64,000 nt of DNA, taken from the NCBI RefSeq assembly GCF_003816055.1, contig NZ_CP033906.1, forward strand, positions 2,294,001-2,358,000, read 5' to 3'. Position numbers and translations under genes: made by a program. Shown piece after piece: positions 34,491 through 44,881 of this stretch. The DNA comes from Bacillus sp. FJAT-42376 (GTDB lineage: Bacteria > Bacillota > Bacilli > Bacillales > Bacillaceae). The notes under the pieces are model-generated. The model was not told the DNA's origin and made no database searches. It was given only the letters and a program-made list of their open reading frames with translations. Each line of letters opens with the position of its first letter. Position 1 is the first letter of the stretch.

Positions 34491-35576
34491 ATGAAAGTTC
34501 TTATTGTAGATGACTCTGCATTTATGAGGAAAATGATCACTGATTTTCTCCATGGATTCAGAGGAATTGAAGTGGCAGGCACGGCTAAAAACGGCAGTGA
34601 GGCATTGGAGCAAATTAAGAAACTTTCGCCAGATGTCATAACGATGGATGTAGAAATGCCTGTAATGGATGGCATGGCCGCGTTAAAAAAAATTATGGAG
34701 AATGATCCCCGGCCCGTCATTATGCTTTCTTCCACTACACAAAAAGGAGCAGAGGAAACAATTACAGCCCTGGAAAATGGCGCAGTAGATTTTGTAGCCA
34801 AACCCTCGGGGGCTATATCTCTTGATTTATACAAAGTGAGAGATGAGTTAAGGGAAAAAGTCCTCCAAACAGCATTTGCTAAAATAATAGGTCCTGAGGA
34901 TCGTGAAAAACATAAAGATTTCCCCCGTTCGCTTGAAAAATATAGTAAAATATGCACTGTGAGGGAAAAAAATCCTGTTTTTAACAGCGGAATTCGACAT
35001 TTTCGTCCTGTTATCTGTATCGGTACCTCGACAGGCGGTCCAAGAGCCCTTCAAAGAGTATTGCCTATGCTTCCTTCAAAACTGGATGCGCCAGTATTTA
35101 TCGTCCAGCATATGCCGCAAGGGTTCACGGCTTCACTTTCTGAAAGGCTCGACAAACTCTGCAAAATCCGTGTGAAGGAAGCGGCAGATGGCGAGCGGGC
35201 GGAGGCGGGCACCGCATACATAGCCCCGGGGGGTTCCCATCTGACTGTTATTCAAAAAGGGACAAGTCTGTATGTGAAAGTGGAACGATCAGCGATAAGA
35301 AATGGCCACCGGCCTTCTGTGGATGTTTTATTTGAATCAATCAGTCAAACAGAGGGATTTAGACATATCGCAGTCATCATGACAGGGATGGGGAGTGACG
35401 GAACAAAAGGCCTGTCGCTCTTAAAACAAAAAGGCAATACCTACTCCATTGCAGAGTCGGAGCAAACCTCCGTCGTTTTCGGAATGCCGAAAAGCGCTAT
35501 AGGAGAAAAATTAGTGGATTCAATTGACCATGTAGACCATATAGCAGAAAAAATCATGCATTATATGCAATCGTAA
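34491..35576 (+). CDS. cheB: Protein-glutamate methylesterase CheB
   Basis: Response regulator that removes methyl groups from chemoreceptors for adaptation. It is 361 aa from ATG 34491 (AAAGGTGA 5 nt upstream), giving the standard start MKVLIVDDSAFMRK. The receiver Asp53 lies in TMDVEMPVMDG. The catalytic domain (about residue 168 on) has the Ser of GTSTGGPRAL, the His of FIVQHMPQGF and the Asp of MTGMGSDG. The frame is open upstream into flhG but the earlier starts are not plausible. Confidence 0.97.
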   Translation: MKVLIVDDSAFMRKMITDFLHGFRGIEVAGTAKNGSEALEQIKKLSPDVITMDVEMPVMDGMAALKKIMENDPRPVIMLSSTTQKGAEETITALENGAVDFVAKPSGAISLDLYKVRDELREKVLQTAFAKIIGPEDREKHKDFPRSLEKYSKICTVREKNPVFNSGIRHFRPVICIGTSTGGPRALQRVLPMLPSKLDAPVFIVQHMPQGFTASLSERLDKLCKIRVKEAADGERAEAGTAYIAPGGSHLTVIQKGTSLYVKVERSAIRNGHRPSVDVLFESISQTEGFRHIAVIMTGMGSDGTKGLSLLKQKGNTYSIAESEQTSVVFGMPKSAIGEKLVDSIDHVDHIAEKIMHYMQS

Positions 35577-35589
35577 GGGGCGAAACCGG

Positions 35590-37596
35590 ATGGAAATGAG
35601 TCAATATTTAGAAATATTTATCGAGGAAAGCAAAGAGCATTTGCAGGCATGCAATGAAAAGCTACTGGAACTTGAAAAAAATCCCGATGATTTAGCTATC
35701 GTAAATGATATTTTCCGCTCTGCCCATACCTTAAAAGGGATGAGTGCAACAATGGGGTATGAGGACCTGGCGAATTTGACTCATCAAATGGAAAATGTGC
35801 TTGATGCCATCCGGAACGGAAAGAATTCAGTGACTCCAGCTCTGCTTGATTGTGTTTTTGCAGCGGTGGATTTACTGGAAGAAATGGTTTATTCAATAGC
35901 GGATGGCGGGGACGGAAAAAAAGATGTGGAACATGTTGTCAGCCGTTTAAAAGCAATTGAAGACGGGGAAGAGCCTTCAATGGAAGATAAGAGTGGACCC
36001 TCCACTGGTGTGGATAACAAGCTCGGAAGCTATGATGATTTTCAAAAGACGGTGATCCTGCAATCGGAAGAACAGGGATACCACGCATTTGAATTGACGA
36101 TTACACTCAGAGAAGGCTGTATGCTGAAAGCTGTCCGGGCTTTTATGGTATTTGAAATTCTGGATCAGGCCGGCGAAATTGTAAAAAGCGTTCCGTCTGT
36201 CGATCAGCTGGAAGAAGAAAAATTCGATCATGAATTTTCGGTCGCCATTGTCACAAAAATGACGAAAGAAGAATTAGAAAATCGTATTTTGAAAGTATCT
36301 GAGATTGATAAGGCAGTCGCTCTGCCAATTCAGCTGGAAAAACTTGCAGCAGAAGAAGAGATCACCAATAGCCGTGCACAAGCTGCTCCGGCAGCTGAAG
36401 CTGTCCCGGTTTCCGCGCCTGAGCCAGGCCAAAAGCAAAAAACAGGTTCCAAAACGATTCGTGTAAACATTGAACGACTCGATATCCTCATGAATTTGTT
36501 TGAAGAATTGGTCATCGACAGGGGCAGGCTGGAGACGATTTCCAAAGACTTGAAAAACTCGGAACTTCAGGAAACCGTTGAACGGATGACAAGAATTTCG
36601 GGTGATTTGCAGACCATCATTTTAAATATGCGGATGGTGCCGATTGATACAGTATTTAACCGCTTTCCGCGTATGGTCCGCCAGCTTGCTAAAGATCTGA
36701 ATAAGAAGATCGACCTCCGCATAACTGGGGCTGAGACGGAGCTAGACAGAACGGTAATTGATGAGATTGGCGATCCTCTCGTTCATTTAATACGGAATTC
36801 GATGGATCACGGGATTGAATCCCCGGAAGCAAGAGCAGCAAAGGGAAAGCCGGAGACTGGAATTGTAGAACTTAAAGCGTATCACAGCGGCAACCATGTC
36901 TTTATTGAAGTATCAGATGACGGGGCAGGCATTAACAGAGAAAAAGTCCTGAAGAGAGCGATTGACCGGGGAATTGTCGCGGAGCAAAATGCGGCCGAGC
37001 TGACAGTCCGGCAAATTAATGAATTGATCTTCGCTCCTGGGTTTTCAACAGCTGACCAGATATCGGATATTTCCGGCAGAGGGGTCGGTCTGGATGTCGT
37101 AAAAAGCGCAATCGAGTCACTAGGCGGATCCGTAACCGTTGACTCCGAAGAAGGGACAGGTTCTGTCTTTTCTGTGCAGCTTCCTCTAACCTTAAGTATT
37201 ATTTCTGTCCTTCTCGTAGAGCTGGAAAAGGAAAAATATGCGATCCCGATCTCTTCGGTAATCGAAACAGCTGTGATACGGAAGGATGACATTATGCATG
37301 CGCATAATCAGAAGGTCATTGATTTCAGAGGGAAAATTGTCCCTCTTGTGTATTTGAATCAAATTTTTGATGTTCCTTGTGAAGAAGAGGAAGATCCGGA
37401 ATACCTTTCAATGGTGGTTGTGAAAAAAGGGGAAAGGCTTGCGGGGCTAGTAGTCAATTCCTTTATTGGGCAGCTTGAAGTCGTTTTGAAGCCGCTTGGA
37501 AGCTATTTGAATGGAGTATTCGCTATTTCGGGAGCCACCATTCTTGGCGATGGAGAAGTAGCCTTAATTATCGATTGCAATGCGCTTATTAAATAA
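35590..37596 (+). CDS. cheA: Chemotaxis histidine kinase CheA
   Basis: Kinase that phosphorylates CheY and CheB in response to chemoreceptors. The 668 aa protein has the P1-P5 order: P1 with His46 (RSAHTLKGMSATMG), P2 CheY-binding (about 150-260), a Pro/Ala-rich linker, P3 dimerisation (about 290), P4 ATP-binding with HLIRNSMDHGIE, DDGAGI and GFSTADQISDISGRGVGLDV, and P5 CheW-like (about 530 onwards). It is followed by cheW with GGGAGGAG between them. Confidence 0.98.
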   Translation: MEMSQYLEIFIEESKEHLQACNEKLLELEKNPDDLAIVNDIFRSAHTLKGMSATMGYEDLANLTHQMENVLDAIRNGKNSVTPALLDCVFAAVDLLEEMVYSIADGGDGKKDVEHVVSRLKAIEDGEEPSMEDKSGPSTGVDNKLGSYDDFQKTVILQSEEQGYHAFELTITLREGCMLKAVRAFMVFEILDQAGEIVKSVPSVDQLEEEKFDHEFSVAIVTKMTKEELENRILKVSEIDKAVALPIQLEKLAAEEEITNSRAQAAPAAEAVPVSAPEPGQKQKTGSKTIRVNIERLDILMNLFEELVIDRGRLETISKDLKNSELQETVERMTRISGDLQTIILNMRMVPIDTVFNRFPRMVRQLAKDLNKKIDLRITGAETELDRTVIDEIGDPLVHLIRNSMDHGIESPEARAAKGKPETGIVELKAYHSGNHVFIEVSDDGAGINREKVLKRAIDRGIVAEQNAAELTVRQINELIFAPGFSTADQISDISGRGVGLDVVKSAIESLGGSVTVDSEEGTGSVFSVQLPLTLSIISVLLVELEKEKYAIPISSVIETAVIRKDDIMHAHNQKVIDFRGKIVPLVYLNQIFDVPCEEEEDPEYLSMVVVKKGERLAGLVVNSFIGQLEVVLKPLGSYLNGVFAISGATILGDGEVALIIDCNALIK

Positions 37597-37608
37597 GGGA
37601 GGAGCTGA

Positions 37609-38082
37609 ATGATGCAAATGAATGAGCTTTTAGAGAAGAAAATTATCATCTTCCGGCTTGGAGAAGAAGAATTTGGAGTTCCGGTCGAACAAGTTAAATC
37701 CATTGAAAAAGTCCAATCTATTACCCGTGTACCCGGAACAGCTCCTTATATTACCGGCGTTCTTAATTTACGCGGTGTGATCACACCTGTTATTGATTTG
37801 AGGGCAAGATTTGAACTCGGAGCGTACGAAAAAACAGAATATACAAGAATGATCGTCGTATCAGTAAACGAGATTGAAGCAGGCCTCATTGCAGATGCTG
37901 CCAATGATGTAATGGATATACACTCCGATCAAATCGAACCATCTCCTGAAGTTGCAGGAATCATTAAAACCGATTACATCAGCGGGGTCGTAAAGCTTAA
38001 CAAACGGCTGATTATTATGCTGGATTTAGAAGAAGTCCTGATGTCAGCCTCTGGTCTGGCGGATCCCGCGTTCGGAGCGTGA
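37609..38082 (+). CDS. cheW: Chemotaxis coupling protein CheW
   Basis: Adaptor linking CheA to chemoreceptors, 157 aa. The fold is recognisable from IIIFRLGEEEFGVPVEQVKS, GVLNLRGVITPVIDLRARF and a C-terminal LNKRLIIMLDLEEVL. Two adjacent ATGs (37609 and 37612) are both reachable from GGGAGGAG. cheC starts at the stop or shortly after. Confidence 0.97.
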   Translation: MMQMNELLEKKIIIFRLGEEEFGVPVEQVKSIEKVQSITRVPGTAPYITGVLNLRGVITPVIDLRARFELGAYEKTEYTRMIVVSVNEIEAGLIADAANDVMDIHSDQIEPSPEVAGIIKTDYISGVVKLNKRLIIMLDLEEVLMSASGLADPAFGA

Positions 38083-38087
38083 GGCCG

Positions 38088-38717
38088 ATGGGCTTGAAAT
38101 TTGAACAGCTTGATGTCTTAAAGGAAATGGCGAATATCGGTGCGGCTCATTCAGCGACCGCCCTTTCCCATATGCTCGGCCGGAAGATCGGAATGGATGT
38201 GCCGGAGGTCCGAGTGGTTTCTTTTGATGAGTTAATGGAAGCTATGGGCGGGGCAGAGAAAGAAGTAGCCTGCATTTTTCTGGGGGTTTCAGGAGAAATA
38301 TCCGGCTCTATGTATTTTATTATGGAAGTAGAACAAGCAGAAGCGTTTGTAAAGGAAATAACAGACCATCCGACTGCCAGATTGAGTGCGCCTCCTTACG
38401 ATGAGTACGTTATGTCTGCAATCAAGGAACTTGGGAATATCCTGATTGGTTCTTATCTTTCTTCCATGTCTGATTTAACAAAGCTTTCCTTTCTATCTGA
38501 TGTACCTGAATTTTCAGCAGATATGTTTGGAGCCATAATCAGCGAAGGACTGATCGAGCTTTCCAAAGCTTCTGATTTAGCGGTTTTGATCCGCACGGTC
38601 ATCCGGGAGGAAAGGGATAAAGGGAACTATGATTTCCAAGGTCATCTGTTCTTCCTGCCTGATTATGAATCTTTTGAAAATTTTTACCGTGCACTGGGAG
38701 TTGGCGATGGGGATTGA
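38088..38717 (+). CDS. cheC: CheY-P phosphatase CheC
   Basis: Phosphatase that, together with CheD, tunes CheY-P levels in the Bacillus adaptation system. It is 209 aa from ATG 38088, equal to the B. subtilis length; GTG 38079, which overlaps the cheW stop, is the alternative and would add three residues. Both active-site motifs are intact: KEMANIG and the second KELGNIL, each providing Glu and Asn. The end LPDYESFENFYRAL matches the family. cheD begins inside its last codons. Confidence 0.95.
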   Translation: MGLKFEQLDVLKEMANIGAAHSATALSHMLGRKIGMDVPEVRVVSFDELMEAMGGAEKEVACIFLGVSGEISGSMYFIMEVEQAEAFVKEITDHPTARLSAPPYDEYVMSAIKELGNILIGSYLSSMSDLTKLSFLSDVPEFSADMFGAIISEGLIELSKASDLAVLIRTVIREERDKGNYDFQGHLFFLPDYESFENFYRALGVGDGD

Positions 38718-39207
38718 GACCGCCGAAATTATAAAAGTCGGCATAGCCGACCTTCATGCTGCAGTCCCTCCAAAAAAGCTCCGGACATCCGGACTGGGTT
38801 CTTGTGTAGGTCTTGTCTTATATGACCAAGGCCTGAAAAATGCTGGAATGGCTCATATCATGCTTCCAACTTCCGATTTGGCCAGAAACGAAGACTTTAA
38901 CAGGCATAAGTACGCGGATACGGCGTTTCATGATTTGCTGCAGAAGCTTGAGAAGATGGGGTCGCCGATCAACCGGCTGAAAGCGAAAATGGCGGGCGGC
39001 GCTCAGATGTTTGCTTTTAAAAGCCAAAATGAAATGATGCGAATCGGACCAAGGAATGTAGAGGCAATAAAAGACCTTCTAATGCGGTATTCCATCCCGC
39101 TCATTTCTTCTGATACCGGAGGGGCAAGCGGAAGAACCATTGAATTTGATCCAGAGACATCATTGCTGACAATCCGTACGGTAAATTCCGGAACGACTGC
39201 AATATAG
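38707..39207 (+). CDS. cheD: Chemoreceptor glutamine deamidase CheD
   Basis: Deamidates receptor glutamines and activates CheC. It is 166 aa from ATG 38707 (GGGAG 6 nt upstream), equal to the B. subtilis length and overlapping cheC by 11 nt. Catalytic residues are Cys33 (GLGSCVGLVLYD) and His50 (AGMAHIMLP). KMAGGAQMFAF and SSDTGGASGRTIEFDPETS complete the family pattern. Confidence 0.96.
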   Translation: MGIETAEIIKVGIADLHAAVPPKKLRTSGLGSCVGLVLYDQGLKNAGMAHIMLPTSDLARNEDFNRHKYADTAFHDLLQKLEKMGSPINRLKAKMAGGAQMFAFKSQNEMMRIGPRNVEAIKDLLMRYSIPLISSDTGGASGRTIEFDPETSLLTIRTVNSGTTAI

Positions 39208-39245
39208 GCGGCAAGATAAGGCACTTGCACTAGGGGGGAAAGGTT

Positions 39246-40013
39246 ATGACTCAATTGACAGGCAAAGAGGAACAGCAGATTTGGAATAAGTGGGTGAGTA
39301 ATAGAGATCCTTTAGCCGGAGATGCACTAATCAAGAGGTACACGCCGCTTGTTACTTTTCATGTTCAAAGGATTTCCGTCGGTCTCCCGAAAACTGTCAG
39401 CAGGGACGACCTTATGAGTCTCGGACTTTACGGTTTATATGATGCGCTTGAAAAATTTGATCCGGGAAGAGATCTGAAATTCGATACATACGCTTCTTTC
39501 CGGATAAGAGGGGCCATTATCGACGGCCTCCGCAAAGAAGACTGGCTGCCGAGAAGCTCCCGTGAGAAGGCGAAGCGTGTGGAAACGGTTATTGAAAAAT
39601 TAGAGCAGAAGTATTTAAGGAACGTTACTCCGGGGGAGATTGCGAAAGAAATGGGGATGACGGAGGACGAGGTTCTGACGGCTGTCAACGAAGGTTTTTT
39701 TGCGAACGTTCTATCGATAGATGAATACTTGCCGGACCATGATGATGGAGATTATGTCGGGATGATTCTAAAGGATGAAAGAAGTGAAACGCCTGAAGAA
39801 AATCTGTTAAAGCAGGAAATGATCGGCCAGCTGTCTGATGTGATCGGGGAGTTATCTGAAAAAGAACAGCTCGTCGTGTCCCTCTTCTATAAAGAAGAAT
39901 TGACTTTAACAGAAATTGGCCATGTCATGAACCTTTCAACTTCAAGAATCTCTCAAATTCACTCCAAAGCGCTGTTTAAATTGAGAAGAATTATGGAGAA
40001 ATTTATGAATTAA
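39246..40013 (+). CDS. sigD: RNA polymerase sigma factor SigD (FliA type)
   Basis: Flagellar sigma factor for late genes such as flagellin and autolysins. The 255 aa protein has region 2 (DDLMSLGLYGLYDALEKFDP, FDTYASFRIRGAIIDGLR), region 3 and region 4 with the helix-turn-helix LTLTEIGHVMNLSTSRISQI. It is near the end of the fla/che operon; in B. subtilis this distal location makes its level limiting for motility. GGGGGGAAAGG precedes the ATG. Confidence 0.98.
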   Translation: MTQLTGKEEQQIWNKWVSNRDPLAGDALIKRYTPLVTFHVQRISVGLPKTVSRDDLMSLGLYGLYDALEKFDPGRDLKFDTYASFRIRGAIIDGLRKEDWLPRSSREKAKRVETVIEKLEQKYLRNVTPGEIAKEMGMTEDEVLTAVNEGFFANVLSIDEYLPDHDDGDYVGMILKDERSETPEENLLKQEMIGQLSDVIGELSEKEQLVVSLFYKEELTLTEIGHVMNLSTSRISQIHSKALFKLRRIMEKFMN

Positions 40014-40050
40014 ATACGGGGCGTCCCGGGTTCCCGGCTTTGGATTTCAT

Positions 40051-40080
40051 GAGGCGGTTCCGGACACGCCTCTTTTCATT
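40051..40080 (+). terminator. Hairpin between sigD and swrB
   Basis: GAGGCG (40051-40056) pairs with CGCCTC (40067-40072), 10 nt loop, followed by TTTTCATTT. An alternative longer pairing of GGGGCGTCC (40019-40027) with GGACACGCC (40062-40070) would compete with it. It may act as a partial terminator at the end of fla/che or allow readthrough to swrB. Confidence 0.5.
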
Positions 40081-40108
40081 TCAACACTAAAATAGAATGA
40101 GGGGTCGT

Positions 40109-40582
40109 ATGAGCGCAGTTTTTATCTTCACCAGTATTCTTCTTCATATTGTATCCTTGTATCTGATCCTCCTGCTTTTTATGAGAATCTCGTCACTTAA
40201 GCAGGCGAAGATGGAACAGCAGTCGATTCTTGAAGAAACAGAGCAGCTTCTTGCTGCATTTATGCTTGAACAGAGGGACGAGCATGAACGCTTTTTAGCT
40301 GCACTCGAAAAGACATCGCCGTCCCCCCGGAAAGAACACTGGGAGCCGGTGGCGGATCAGCAGAGCCTAAAAAACGATCCGCGCGATGAAGAGCCCCTTC
40401 CTGTCCATCTTGAACATGCAGCAGAAGTGGAAGATTCGATTATATGGAATGCTGAGCAAAAGGAGAGCAGGGAGGAAGTTGTGATTCTGCACGAAAAGGG
40501 GTATTCTATAGAAGAAATTGCCAGGGAGACAGGCAAAGGGAAAACGGAGGTCGAGCTTCTGCTTAAATTTCGGCAAAAATAG
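40109..40582 (+). CDS. swrB: Swarming motility protein SwrB-like
   Basis: 157 aa protein at the position of B. subtilis swrB (ylxL), which activates early flagellar assembly for swarming. It has one N-terminal membrane helix (about residues 4-25), a charged coiled-coil (30-75), an acidic linker, and a C-terminal helix-turn-helix-like end (VVILHEKGYSIEEIARETGK then GKTEVELLLKF). ATG 40109 follows GAGGGG by 4 nt; an ATG at 40097 lies within that ribosome binding site. The assignment rests mainly on position and architecture. Confidence 0.8.
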   Translation: MSAVFIFTSILLHIVSLYLILLLFMRISSLKQAKMEQQSILEETEQLLAAFMLEQRDEHERFLAALEKTSPSPRKEHWEPVADQQSLKNDPRDEEPLPVHLEHAAEVEDSIIWNAEQKESREEVVILHEKGYSIEEIARETGKGKTEVELLLKFRQK

Positions 40583-41461
<879 letters not shown>

Positions 41462-41471
41462 TGAGCAAAAC

Positions 41472-41512
41472 AAAAGGTGATAAGAGGGTAAGGCCTTTTA
41501 TCACCTTTTTTT
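41472..41512 (+). terminator. Terminator between rpsB and tsf
   Basis: 12 bp stem AAAAGGTGATAA (41472-41483) / TTATCACCTTTT (41498-41509), with an inner AGG/CCT pair, followed by TTT. It probably gives partial termination, since tsf has no clear promoter in the remaining 50 nt. Confidence 0.8.
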
Positions 41513-41564
41513 AAAAAAGAAAAATGGTTTCCCTACATAATAGAATCTTAAGGAGGAATTCCCC

Positions 41565-42446
41565 ATGGCAGTTACTGCACAAATGGTTAAGGAACTTCGT
41601 GAAAAAACTGGCGCAGGTATGATGGATTGCAAAAAAGCGCTGACAGAAACAAACGGTGATATGGAAAAAGCAATCGACTATCTTCGTGAAAAAGGCATTG
41701 CGAAAGCGGCTAAAAAATCTGACCGCATCGCGGCAGAAGGTCTTGCTGCTGTTAAAGCGGAAGGAAACGAAGCGGTTATCCTTGAAGTGAACTCTGAAAC
41801 AGACTTTGTTGCGAAAAACGAAGGGTTCAAAGACTTAATCAGCGAACTTGCTTCTCATCTTCTTGCAGCGAAACCAGCTAACCTGGAAGAAGCTTTGGCT
41901 TCTAAAATGGAAAACGGTTCAACAGTAGAAGAGCGCATCCACTCTGCAGTGGCAACAATCGGAGAAAGAATTTCTCTTCGCCGCTTTGAAGTTGTTACAA
42001 AAACAGACAGCGATGCTTTCGGAGCATACCTTCACATGGGCGGCCGCATTGCGGTTCTGACTGTTCTTGAAGGAACAACAGACGAGGGAGCTGCAAAAGA
42101 CGTTGCTATGCACGTTGCTGCTGTAAACCCTAAATACATCAGCCGTGACCAGGTTTCTCAAGAAGAAGCTGACCGCGAGCGTGAAGTATTGACTCAGCAA
42201 GCTCTTAATGAAGGCAAGCCTGAAAATATCGTAGCGAAAATGGTTGAAGGACGTCTTGGAAAATACTTCGAAGATATTTGCCTTCTTGACCAGAGCTTCG
42301 TTAAAAACCCAGACCAAAAAGTTAAACAATTCGTTGCTTCTCACAACGCAGAAGTGAAAACTTTCATCCGTTTTGAAGTAGGCGAAGGAATCGAGAAACG
42401 CCAGGATAACTTTGCTGAAGAAGTAATGAACCAAGTACGCAAGTAA
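41565..42446 (+). CDS. tsf: Elongation factor Ts
   Basis: Guanine nucleotide exchange factor for EF-Tu, 293 aa. The N-terminal UBA-like module [20 protein letters not shown] and the [10 protein letters not shown] contact motif identify it. As in rpsB, the codons are those of a highly expressed gene. AAGGAGGAA precedes the ATG, and a strong terminator follows. Confidence 0.98.
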   Translation: MAVTAQMVKELREKTGAGMMDCKKALTETNGDMEKAIDYLREKGIAKAAKKSDRIAAEGLAAVKAEGNEAVILEVNSETDFVAKNEGFKDLISELASHLLAAKPANLEEALASKMENGSTVEERIHSAVATIGERISLRRFEVVTKTDSDAFGAYLHMGGRIAVLTVLEGTTDEGAAKDVAMHVAAVNPKYISRDQVSQEEADREREVLTQQALNEGKPENIVAKMVEGRLGKYFEDICLLDQSFVKNPDQKVKQFVASHNAEVKTFIRFEVGEGIEKRQDNFAEEVMNQVRK

Positions 42447-42482
42447 GCTTTTGTTTACTTCGCTTATACAAGTAATGAAAAT

Positions 42483-42510
42483 GGGAACACGGCTGTGTTC
42501 CCGTTTTTTC
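42483..42510 (+). terminator. Intrinsic terminator after tsf
   Basis: Perfect 8 bp stem GGGAACAC (42483-42490) / GTGTTCCC (42495-42502), GGCT loop, then GTTTTTTC. A good rho-independent terminator. Confidence 0.9.
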
Positions 42511-42665
42511 AAGACTGGAATTGTGACCCCGTTCCGAGACTAAAGCAGGATCTGACCCTGGTTTTTCTCGCAAGCCTGCAGACGGATGCAGAGAATCAGC
42601 AGGCAGATGCATGCTTGCAAGAATGGAACATTCCGTCTTATTTAATGGAATTTCAATGAAAAGAT
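42511..42665 (+). other. Structured spacer upstream of pyrH
   Basis: 155 nt without a credible ORF. GCAAGCCTGC (42570-42579) pairs with GCATGCTTGC (42609-42618) with one mismatch, enclosing about 29 nt. TTGCAA (42615-42620) with TATTTA (42639-42644) at 18 nt spacing is a weak promoter candidate for pyrH. The function of the hairpin is unknown. Confidence 0.4.
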
Positions 42666-42677
42666 TTGGAGGCTATT

Positions 42678-43400
42678 ATGATTAATCCTAAATATAAACG
42701 CATTGTCTTAAAACTAAGCGGGGAAGCTTTAGCGGGCCCTCAAGGGTTTGGCATCAATCCGAGCGTGATTAAATCCATTGCCACACAGGTAAAGGAAATT
42801 GCAGAGATGGATGTAGAAGTAGCTGTTGTCGTAGGCGGCGGAAATATCTGGCGCGGCAAGGTCGGCAGTGAAATGGGCATGGACCGCGCGACAGCGGATT
42901 ATATGGGGATGCTTGCAACAGTCATGAACTCCCTCGCACTTCAGGACAGCCTTGAAAATCTCGGCATTCAGACAAGGGTTCAAACGTCAATTGAAATGAG
43001 ACAGGTAGCAGAACCTTATATCAGAAGAAAAGCAATCCGCCATCTTGAGAAGAAACGTGTCGTAATCTTTGCCGCAGGCACAGGGAATCCGTACTTTTCA
43101 ACCGATACAACAGCTGCACTGCGCGCCGCTGAAATTGAAGCGGATGTCATTCTGATGGCGAAGAATAATGTGGACGGCGTTTATAATGCAGATCCGCTTA
43201 AAGATGCAAATGCTGTAAAATACGAAGAGCTATCCTATTTAGATGTATTGAAAGATGGACTGGCTGTGATGGATTCTACAGCATCCTCTCTATGCATGGA
43301 TAATGATATAGCGCTTATTGTTTTCTCTATTATGGAAGAGGGAAATATTAAAAGAGCCGTACTTGGCGAAAATATCGGAACGATTGTAAGGGGGAAATAA
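42678..43400 (+). CDS. pyrH: Uridylate kinase
   Basis: UMP kinase of the amino-acid kinase family, making UDP for RNA and cell-wall precursors. It is 240 aa from ATG 42678, 5 nt after TTGGAGG. The motifs [25 protein letters not shown] and [19 protein letters not shown] are characteristic. The bacterial hexameric type is regulated by GTP and UTP. frr starts 1 nt downstream. Confidence 0.98.
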   Translation: MINPKYKRIVLKLSGEALAGPQGFGINPSVIKSIATQVKEIAEMDVEVAVVVGGGNIWRGKVGSEMGMDRATADYMGMLATVMNSLALQDSLENLGIQTRVQTSIEMRQVAEPYIRRKAIRHLEKKRVVIFAAGTGNPYFSTDTTAALRAAEIEADVILMAKNNVDGVYNADPLKDANAVKYEELSYLDVLKDGLAVMDSTASSLCMDNDIALIVFSIMEEGNIKRAVLGENIGTIVRGK

Positions 43401-43401
43401 A

Positions 43402-43959
43402 ATGGCAAACCAGCATATTAATCAGGCAAAAGACAGAATGGAAAAGGCAGTTTCCGCATTCCAGCGCGAATTGGCAACCGTAAGAGCAGGCCGTGCGAAT
43501 GCTTCACTTCTTGATAAAGTGACAGTAGATTATTACGGAGCTCCAACTCCGGTCAATCAGCTGGCTTCAATCAGTGTTCCGGAAGCGCGCATGCTGATCA
43601 TCACACCTTATGATAAATCTGCTCTTGGAGATATTGAAAAAGCGATTCAAAAAGCAGATCTTGGACTGAATCCGACAAATGACGGAACGATTGTCCGTAT
43701 TTCAATTCCTGCTCTGACAGAAGAACGCCGTAAAGAGCTTGGCAAATTGGTGAAAAAATATGCAGAAGAGGCGAAAGTGGGTATCAGGAACATTCGCCGT
43801 GATGCAAATGATGATTTGAAAAAAGCCGAGAAAAACGGTGAGATGACAGAAGACGAATTGCGGGGTCTTTCTGATCAGGTACAAAAGCTGACGGATGATT
43901 ATATCGGCAAGCTTGATCAAATCGCAAAAGATAAAGAAAAAGAAATCATGGAAGTTTAA
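43402..43959 (+). CDS. frr: Ribosome recycling factor
   Basis: Splits post-termination ribosomes together with EF-G. It is 185 aa, the universal length. The N-terminal helix ([40 protein letters not shown]) and the C-terminal three-helix bundle are complete. Its ribosome binding site lies in the end of pyrH. A terminator follows. Confidence 0.98.
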   Translation: MANQHINQAKDRMEKAVSAFQRELATVRAGRANASLLDKVTVDYYGAPTPVNQLASISVPEARMLIITPYDKSALGDIEKAIQKADLGLNPTNDGTIVRISIPALTEERRKELGKLVKKYAEEAKVGIRNIRRDANDDLKKAEKNGEMTEDELRGLSDQVQKLTDDYIGKLDQIAKDKEKEIMEV

Positions 43960-43992
43960 CGCTTTTCTATGTAAAATAGAAGTGTGCAAAAG

Positions 43993-44021
43993 ACCCTCTA
44001 ACGTTTACAGGGGGTTTTTTT
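43993..44021 (+). terminator. Intrinsic terminator after frr
   Basis: ACCCTCT (43993-43999) pairs with AGGGGGT (44009-44015) with one G-T pair, followed by a run of seven T. uppS begins 68 nt later. Confidence 0.82.
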
Positions 44022-44088
44022 GTTAATACTGTTAACACGGCTAGGGATCGCTTTAGAACCATTAGCTGCCGGGTGATGGAGGAATCAC

Positions 44089-44868
44089 ATGCTTAACTTT
44101 TTCAGAAAGGGCAGAAGAAGCGAAATGCCTTCCGCCAGTCATACATATACAAAACAAGATGTCAGCGGCGGGCCAATCCCTCCTCATATTGCAATCATTA
44201 TGGATGGGAACGGAAGATGGGCTAAGAATCGAGCTTTGCCCAGAATGGCGGGACATCATGAAGGAATGAAAGTAGTCAGAAGGATTACGAAGCTTGCAAG
44301 CGAGCTTGGTGTGAGCGCTTTAACGCTTTATGCTTTTTCGACAGAAAACTGGAAAAGGCCCAAAATCGAAGTCGATTATTTAATGAAACTGCCTGAAGAA
44401 TTTTTAACAACCTTCCTTCCAGAATTAATTGAAGAGAATGTTCAAGTGAAAATTATGGGGGAAACAGACCGGCTTCCGAAACATACACTCGCGGCGGTCG
44501 AAAAAGCCATGCGTGAAACGGCGGAAAATACTGGACTTGTATTAAATTTTGCATTGAATTATGGCAGCCGGACTGAAATAGTCAAAGGGATTCAAAACCT
44601 TGTCGAAGATTCAAAAAAAGGCTGGATCCGGACGGAAGATATTAACGAAGAGTTATTTTCTTCCTATTTGATGACAGAATCGCTTCAGGATCCTGATTTG
44701 CTGATCCGGACAAGCGGCGAAATCCGCTTAAGCAATTTTATGCTCTGGCAGCTTGCTTATACAGAATTTTGGTTTACAGACGTGCTTTGGCCCGATTTTA
44801 AAGAAGAGAACTTTATTCAGGCGATCGCTGACTATCAGCAAAGGGGCCGCAGATTTGGCGGAGTATAG
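44089..44868 (+). CDS. uppS: Undecaprenyl diphosphate synthase
   Basis: cis-Prenyltransferase that makes the C55 lipid carrier for cell-wall synthesis. It is 259 aa. The substrate-binding loop IAIIMDGNGRWAKNRALPRM contains Asp39, and the C-terminal signature LLIRTSGEIRLSNFMLWQLA is complete. ATGGAGG lies before the ATG. It is the first of a lipid and envelope gene run (uppS, cdsA, dxr, rasP). Confidence 0.98.
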   Translation: MLNFFRKGRRSEMPSASHTYTKQDVSGGPIPPHIAIIMDGNGRWAKNRALPRMAGHHEGMKVVRRITKLASELGVSALTLYAFSTENWKRPKIEVDYLMKLPEEFLTTFLPELIEENVQVKIMGETDRLPKHTLAAVEKAMRETAENTGLVLNFALNYGSRTEIVKGIQNLVEDSKKGWIRTEDINEELFSSYLMTESLQDPDLLIRTSGEIRLSNFMLWQLAYTEFWFTDVLWPDFKEENFIQAIADYQQRGRRFGGV

Positions 44869-44881
44869 AAGGTGATAAGAA

